DNA from: Spirochaetales bacterium
GTDB taxonomy: Bacteria > Spirochaetota > Spirochaetia > JAFGXN01
Assembly (NCBI GenBank): GCA_016936615.1
Contig: JAFGXN010000130.1
Coordinates: 1 to 48,278, forward strand
DNA length: 48,278 nt
Reading direction: 5' to 3'
In this document: piece after piece, positions 44,278 through 48,278 of the stretch
How positions within the stretch are numbered: position 1 is the first letter of the stretch
Layout: each line of letters opens with the position of its first letter
Program-made: the position numbers and the translations under genes
The notes under the pieces: generated by a model
Told to the model about the DNA's origin: nothing
The model's database searches: none
Seen by the model: only the letters and a program-made list of their open reading frames with translations

Positions 44278-45330
44278 TTATTTTTCAAAGATAGCTATAT
44301 CGGAGAATATTTGCCATTTCTCGTTGCTCTCTTTTCCTCTGATATAGTAATTTGTTTGCTCTGCTTTATCTATAATGGTTATTTTAAATTCTGAATCTGA
44401 TTGCCATTCTATATTTGCGATTTTATATGTCTGATGAATTTCATTTTCTCCTACATAAACTCTTTCCTCAAGCAGATTTATTGAGTCATTATTCTCAAAC
44501 TTAAATAGGTGTAATTCCAAGATCATGTAATCAGAAAAATCAAAGGTGAGAAATCGGGTCTTGTTTGGGGAATAATAGGGGAGTGAATAGACATCGTCTA
44601 CTTGTTCATTATTTTTGATGTCAAAAATTTCAAAAGCTATTGCTTCGTAGTATTGTTTATGGAAGATATAGTATCGTGAATTTATTTTTTCAACTATGTT
44701 ATAAAATGGCCCCTTAAGCCCTATTTCGTCTTTCTTTATAATTTTTATTTCGTCTACGTTTATTATTAGGCTTGGACCATTTCTTCTGATGCTTTTATCT
44801 CTCTTCAAATAGTTTAATTCTTCATATTTTGCAACCTTAAAAGAATTTTGTAGTTGTGATTTATCTGTACAATTTAAAACTTCTGGGGTGTAATAGTATG
44901 AATTGTCAAATTGCAGATTTTCATCAGGAATCCATCCGAATAGTAGTTCATTTGTAGCTACTAGATACCACAGTTTTTCATTTAGTCTTTTTTCTGATAA
45001 GACATATGCAGTTTGATCTGAAGTGAAATGGAAGAAATTCGAGGAGTTTTCGGGTTCAATAAATATTTTCATATCAGGCTTTAGCAAGACTGAGTAATGT
45101 GAGATTGACATTTCATATTTATTTATTGTCAGCCCTTGTTCTTCTTTTAATCTAGGAAAATCAATATCTCTGTCAATCATATTTTTAGCATCTTCATAAT
45201 GAGAATATTCAGCTGCTGTAATTTTCTTATCTTTTGAAATTGATTTATTGTTCGAAGAATTATCCTTTGAACACGAGAAAATTACCCAAATAATTGCTAC
45301 CCATAATACTTTTTTCGCTTGAATTTTCAT
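44278..45330 (-). CDS. Lipoprotein with SH3-like segment, unknown function
   Basis: 350 residues; ATG at 45330 with GGGAG. Lipoprotein signal with lipobox VIFSC (Cys about 20) followed by a Ser/Asn/Lys-rich linker. Residues about 75-140 (SVLLKPDMKIFIEP ... YLVATNELLFGWIPDENL) look like a bacterial SH3 domain, usually a cell-wall or peptide-binding module; the rest is beta-rich and unassigned. It lies 28 bases after the arsR stop on the same strand and may be read from the arsR promoter, though a role in arsenic resistance is not suggested by its sequence. Low GC, unlike the ars genes. Confidence 0.75.
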   Translation of the reverse strand: MKIQAKKVLWVAIIWVIFSCSKDNSSNNKSISKDKKITAAEYSHYEDAKNMIDRDIDFPRLKEEQGLTINKYEMSISHYSVLLKPDMKIFIEPENSSNFFHFTSDQTAYVLSEKRLNEKLWYLVATNELLFGWIPDENLQFDNSYYYTPEVLNCTDKSQLQNSFKVAKYEELNYLKRDKSIRRNGPSLIINVDEIKIIKKDEIGLKGPFYNIVEKINSRYYIFHKQYYEAIAFEIFDIKNNEQVDDVYSLPYYSPNKTRFLTFDFSDYMILELHLFKFENNDSINLLEERVYVGENEIHQTYKIANIEWQSDSEFKITIIDKAEQTNYYIRGKESNEKWQIFSDIAIFEK

Positions 45331-45358
45331 TTTGTCTCCCTAATTTTTGATCGATTTT

Positions 45359-45712
45359 TTACCTCTTCTCCCCGCAGCAAGATTTAGCACCGCAGCTAAG
45401 CTTATTCACTGTAGCAAGTCTGGCTGCGTCGGTGTCGAACTGGGTTGTGTCGGTGGTGAAGGTTGCGATGCTGTCTATGAGGCTGAGTGCCGTGTCATCT
45501 TTGATGGAATAGATTAGCCAGGTGCCTTCTTTTTTCATGGAGACGAGGTCTGCGTTCTTGAGGATTTTTAGGTGGTTGGAGAGGGTGCCGCCTGCGATGT
45601 CGAGAATTTCGAGGATTTCACATACGCATAGTGGTCTGTGTCGTAGCATCATGAGTATTCGTAGTCTGTTGGAGTCGCTTGCAGCCTTGAGCTGGGTGAG
45701 AATTGTTTCCAT
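45359..45712 (-). CDS. arsR: ArsR-family metalloregulatory repressor
   Basis: 117 residues from the ATG at 45712, where homologues usually begin (METILTQLKAASDSNRLRIL); it lacks a ribosome site. A TTG at 45748 with AAGG upstream would add 12 residues and cannot be excluded. Winged-helix fold with Cys29-Val-Cys31 in the third helix (the arsenite-binding CVC of ArsR) and three Cys at the C-terminus (SCGAKSCCGEKR) that may complete the site. It should repress its own and the arsP operon and release on As(III)/Sb(III). It is divergent from arsP with a palindrome between them. Confidence 0.9.
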   Translation of the reverse strand: METILTQLKAASDSNRLRILMMLRHRPLCVCEILEILDIAGGTLSNHLKILKNADLVSMKKEGTWLIYSIKDDTALSLIDSIATFTTDTTQFDTDAARLATVNKLSCGAKSCCGEKR

Positions 45713-45755
45713 AATGTTAAAAATAACAAAATCGGGGAATTTTTTCAATAATACC

Positions 45756-45784
45756 TTGACTGATTTTGTAAATAATTGTTATAT
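45756..45784 (+). promoter_or_regulatory. Promoter of the ars operon
   Basis: TTGACT at 45756-45761, 17 bases, TTATAT at 45779-45784. The -10 box runs into the left arm of the palindrome, so a bound ArsR would block RNA polymerase. Confidence 0.65.
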
Positions 45785-45802
45785 TTAGCTAAACAGCTAA
45801 AT
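45783..45802. promoter_or_regulatory. Probable ArsR operator
   Basis: ATTTAGCT and AGCTAAAT form a perfect 8-bp inverted repeat with an AAAC spacer, between -10 and the ribosome site of arsP. Size, symmetry and place fit an ArsR dimer site. Confidence 0.75.
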
Positions 45803-45814
45803 AAAGGGGAGTGT

Positions 45815-46810
45815 ATGTCGAAGATTTTCAGCGTGTTTACGATGTTAGCAGATTGGTTAGTCTACGGATTGTTCCGGCTAGATCCATCGTCTAAGCTTGG
45901 CGATTCAGTTCATTTTTTTATTGAAGATATTACAAAGATTTTTGTACTGCTTATTGTGATGATCTATCTGATTTCCCTCGCGCGGGCATCTCTTGATACA
46001 GAGAAGGTCAGGAATTTTTTACATGGAAAAAATAGATTCTTCGCCTATTTTCTTGCTTCCCTTTTCGGGGCGATTACCCCTTTCTGTTCTTGTTCGAGTA
46101 TTCCGCTGTTTCTCGGATTCACCGCTGCGGGTATTCCTCTTGGCGTAACAATGGCGTTTCTTATTACCTCGCCGATGATAAATGAGGTTGCAGTTGTGCT
46201 GCTTGGTGCCGGGCTTGGGCTGAAATTTACCATTGTCTATGTTGCGACTGGTATTGTCGCGGGTATGGCTGGCGGGTTTTTCATCGATTTGATCAAGGCT
46301 GAGCGGTTCTTGATGCCGATTGGTCATCAGGCGCTTGAAATGGCTGAAAAGACAAAGGGTGGAGATGGGCAGATTATTGCTAAGGAAAAATTGACTTTTA
46401 AGCAGCGTCATAAGTTTGCAGTTGGTGAGCTTGGCTTTATCGTCAAGAAGGTCTCTCTCTGGATTGTTGCTGGTGTTGGTATTGGTGCTGCCTTCCACGG
46501 ATTTGTTCCAGAAGAGTGGGTTGTCGAGCATCTTGGAAAAAACGAGTTTCTCAGTGTGCCAGTGGCGGTTGTGATGGCGATTCCGCTTTATGCTAATGTT
46601 ACGGGGATTATTCCGATTGCTGAATCGATGATTGGTAAGGGTGTTCCGATTGGTACGGTAATGGCTTTCATGATGGGTGTTGTTGGTGCGAGCCTTCCTG
46701 AGTTTATGATGTTGAAGAAGGTCATGAAGGTTAAGCTTTTGCTTATAATTTTTGCTATGTTTCTTGTATTTTTTACCCTGGCTGGGTGGTTTTTTAATCT
46801 GGTTTTTTAA
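45815..46810 (+). CDS. arsP: ArsP-type membrane permease (organoarsenical or metal efflux)
   Basis: 331 residues; ATG at 45815 with GGGGAG. About eight to ten hydrophobic helices. The family signature PFCSCSSIPLFLG (about 85-97) and SPMINEVAV are present, and a soluble loop lies around 160-205. This permease family (old name DUF318) includes ArsP, an exporter of trivalent organoarsenicals, and related copper/zinc exporters; the ars context supports arsenic. It is the first gene of an operon with a thioredoxin-like protein, arsC and a CcdA-like gene. GC is higher than in genes to the left. Confidence 0.88.
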   Translation: MSKIFSVFTMLADWLVYGLFRLDPSSKLGDSVHFFIEDITKIFVLLIVMIYLISLARASLDTEKVRNFLHGKNRFFAYFLASLFGAITPFCSCSSIPLFLGFTAAGIPLGVTMAFLITSPMINEVAVVLLGAGLGLKFTIVYVATGIVAGMAGGFFIDLIKAERFLMPIGHQALEMAEKTKGGDGQIIAKEKLTFKQRHKFAVGELGFIVKKVSLWIVAGVGIGAAFHGFVPEEWVVEHLGKNEFLSVPVAVVMAIPLYANVTGIIPIAESMIGKGVPIGTVMAFMMGVVGASLPEFMMLKKVMKVKLLLIIFAMFLVFFTLAGWFFNLVF

Positions 46811-46811
46811 A

Positions 46812-46829
46812 TAGCATAATAATATGCTA
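46812..46829. repeat. Perfect inverted repeat between arsP and the thioredoxin-like gene
   Basis: TAGCATAATAATATGCTA: 7-bp arms with a 4-base centre, directly after the arsP stop. No T run follows, so it is not an intrinsic terminator. It could be a second operator, an mRNA-processing hairpin, or chance in AT-rich DNA. Confidence 0.6.
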
Positions 46830-46859
46830 ATATATATTTGAAATAATAAGGAGAATTTT

Positions 46860-47138
46860 ATGGAAATAAAGATTTTTGGTTCTGGTTGTGCTAAGTGTAA
46901 GAGCTTAGAGAAAAACGCTGCTGAGGCAGTTAAGATTATGGGTGTCGAGGCAAGTGTGATAAAGATTACTGATCTTTCTGAGATTATGGCTGAGGGTGTG
47001 ATGATGACTCCGGGGCTTATGGTCGATGGCGTGCTTCTTTCGACAGGTAAACTGTTAAATCCGCAGGAAATTGTTGATTTAATCAAAAAAGAGAGTGATT
47101 GCTGTGGCGGTTGCAGTTGCAATGGCGGTTGCTGTTAA
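46860..47138 (+). CDS. Small thioredoxin-like protein of the ars operon
   Basis: 92 residues; ATG at 46860 with AAGGAG. Thioredoxin fold of the small 'redox-active disulfide protein 2' type with Cys10-Ala-Lys-Cys13 and a cis-Pro in MMTPGLMVDG. A Cys-rich tail (CCGGCSCNGGCC) follows, unusual for the family and able to bind As(III) or another soft metal. It probably hands electrons from the CcdA-like membrane protein to an ars-operon target, such as ArsC. Confidence 0.9.
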   Translation: MEIKIFGSGCAKCKSLEKNAAEAVKIMGVEASVIKITDLSEIMAEGVMMTPGLMVDGVLLSTGKLLNPQEIVDLIKKESDCCGGCSCNGGCC

Positions 47139-47164
47139 TTTTTTTCATAAAAAAAGGGGAAAAT

Positions 47165-47596
47165 ATGAAGACAATGAGGGTGCTTTTTGTATGTATTCAT
47201 AATTCTGCGCGGAGTCAGATGGCAGAGGCTTTCTTGCGTGAACTTGGCGGAGATGGGTTTCAGGTCTTCAGTGCTGGGCTTGAGCCTGGCAAGCTGAATC
47301 CTGTTGTGGTTGAAGCTATGGCTGAGGTGGGGATTGATATTTCAGGTGCGAAGGTTAATCTTGTGACTGAGTATCTGCATGATCCGCTTGGGTTTGATTA
47401 TGTTGTGACTGTCTGCGATGCTGCAAATGGGGAGCGATGTCCGCTTTTTCCTGGAAGAACTAAAAGACTGCACTGGGGATTTGAGGATCCATCTTCATTC
47501 TCTGGTGAGGCTGGGGATAAGCTGGCAAAGACTCGTGTCGTGCGTGATCAGATTAAGGCTCAGGTTGAGGAATTTTTGAGAGAGCTTCGGGGGTAG
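47165..47596 (+). CDS. arsC: Arsenate reductase, thioredoxin-coupled (low-MW phosphatase fold)
   Basis: 143 residues; ATG at 47165 with AAGGGG, so the longer ORF from 47099 is rejected. The P-loop CIHNSAR with Cys10 and Arg16 and the shuttle cysteines Cys84 and Cys92 (VCDAANGERCP) match thioredoxin-dependent ArsC. It reduces arsenate to arsenite, passing the disulfide to a thioredoxin, here likely the preceding gene's product. Note that arsenite then needs an exporter: the only one visible is the ArsP-type permease. Confidence 0.95.
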   Translation: MKTMRVLFVCIHNSARSQMAEAFLRELGGDGFQVFSAGLEPGKLNPVVVEAMAEVGIDISGAKVNLVTEYLHDPLGFDYVVTVCDAANGERCPLFPGRTKRLHWGFEDPSSFSGEAGDKLAKTRVVRDQIKAQVEEFLRELRG

Positions 47597-47597
47597 G

Positions 47598-48278
47598 ATG
47601 TTTGAAACTCTTGTCGCTTGGGTAAATTCTTCCATATACTTGGCGTTGATTGCCTCTTTTGTCTGGGGTGTCTTGAGTGTCGTGCTTAGTCCATGTCATC
47701 TTTCAAGTCTTCCCCTGATGATTGGGGTTATTTCGAAGAAAGATATTTCATTGAAAAAGTCATTTTTCATTTCGTTGCTTTTTGCCTTGGGGATTGTTGT
47801 CTCAATCTTTGTGATTGCTTTGATTACTGGTCTGACCGGGCGGATTATTGGGGATGTTGGGAACTGGGTTAATCTGTTTCTGGCTATAGTTTTTTTCTTC
47901 TTTGGTTTAGTCTTTGTTGGTCTCTTTAATTTAAATTTTTTAAATAAAATAAGGATGCCACAGGTTGATTATCAAAAATATGGGACACTGTCAGCTTTTC
48001 TTCTCGGGCTGGTTGTCGGCGTCGGGCTTGGAGCCTGCACTTTTGCCTTCATGGCACCTGTCTTGAGTGTCTTCATATTTCAGGTAAATGAGAATTTGTT
48101 CAAGAGTATCTTGATTGTTGTGATGTTTGCACTTGGTCATGGCGGAGTAATTGTTCTGGCTGGAACTGCGTGGAAATCAGTCATAAGTTACATAAATTGG
48201 ACAAATCAGAGCAAGTTCCTCGTTGTTGCTAAGGCAATATGTGGGATTATCTTGTTTGTTGGTGCTGGATATTATGTC
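47598..48278 (+). CDS. CcdA/DsbD-type transmembrane electron carrier, cut by the window end
   Basis: First 227 codons; the frame is open to the last base. ATG at 47598, two bases after the arsC stop, with GGGGG overlapping that stop. It has about six helices, with the family cysteine pair in helices 1 and 4: Cys33 in LSPCHLSSLP and Cys147 in GLGACTFAFMAP. CcdA proteins carry electrons from cytoplasmic thioredoxin across the membrane. In this operon it likely exchanges reducing power with the Cys10-Cys13 protein. Confidence 0.9.
   Translation, partial: MFETLVAWVNSSIYLALIASFVWGVLSVVLSPCHLSSLPLMIGVISKKDISLKKSFFISLLFALGIVVSIFVIALITGLTGRIIGDVGNWVNLFLAIVFFFFGLVFVGLFNLNFLNKIRMPQVDYQKYGTLSAFLLGLVVGVGLGACTFAFMAPVLSVFIFQVNENLFKSILIVVMFALGHGGVIVLAGTAWKSVISYINWTNQSKFLVVAKAICGIILFVGAGYYV

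Noticed and set aside
46019-47122. Long minus-strand open frame of 367 codons opposite arsP
   Set aside because: It has no ribosome site, and its composition (rich in His, Arg, Asn, Lys) is what an antisense frame of a membrane protein gives; arsP itself has clear family motifs.

Overview
The window comes from a low-GC, diderm, anaerobic and chemotactic bacterium, most likely a spirochaete. The basis is: TolC/RND efflux and many lipoprotein signal peptides (two membranes); a multi-subunit [FeFe]-hydrogenase with a Rex regulator (fermentative anaerobe); CheW and two methyl-accepting chemotaxis proteins; PEGA-type lipoproteins; and a membrane-anchored TPR protein with an Mrr-like tail. The phylum call is inference, because no rRNA or other marker is present. 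I saw no tRNA, rRNA, CRISPR array or insertion sequence.

Layout. 1-3.1 kb: a 5'-truncated unknown gene and a PEGA lipoprotein. 3.1-6.1 kb: a membrane PAS-GGDEF-EAL protein. 6.3-8.8 kb: mnmG-rsmG (tRNA and 16S rRNA modification). 8.8-12.2 kb: a convergent TPR/Mrr-like protein, then a tail-anchored acidic protein and uppP. 12.2-15.9 kb: ftsK converging on an HD-GYP-like gene. 16.0-18.7 kb: cheW-mcp. 18.75-21.3 kb: a secreted endonuclease-fold protein converging on rex-rmuC. 21.4-26.5 kb: a five-gene operon for an electron-bifurcating-type hydrogenase (NuoE-like, stand-alone ATPase, small 2Fe-2S protein, NuoF-like HydB, HydA). A Rex-type operator lies in front of the divergent rex gene, which links hydrogen metabolism to the NADH/NAD+ ratio.

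26.5-38.1 kb, minus strand: a compact seven-gene operon. It reads TPR lipoprotein, TolC-type channel, lipoprotein adaptor, two Ig-like (Big_5-type) lipoproteins, an RND pump, and a second divergent RND protein that has no acidic residue where the proton relay should be and ends early. This is the best candidate in the window for an undescribed system: an efflux or export machine with two extra extracytoplasmic lipoproteins and an apparently non-transducing RND partner.

38.1-45.3 kb: an accessory stretch holding a twice-frameshifted lipoprotein fossil, a protease-fold protein that seems to lack catalytic residues, a Nudix hydrolase, a second MCP, an HI0933-family flavoprotein, a frameshifted ORF6N gene, a fused RhuM/ORF6N fossil and an unknown lipoprotein. 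45.4-48.3 kb: a visibly GC-richer arsenic module (arsR, divergent arsP, thioredoxin-like protein, arsC and a CcdA-like electron carrier cut by the window end), controlled by a palindrome over the arsP promoter.

Control signals are tightly packed. Three genes have a -10 box only 6-8 bases before their ATG and no Shine-Dalgarno, which suggests leaderless mRNAs. Two strong terminators lie inside the coding end of the convergent neighbour. One promoter sits in the loop of a terminator.
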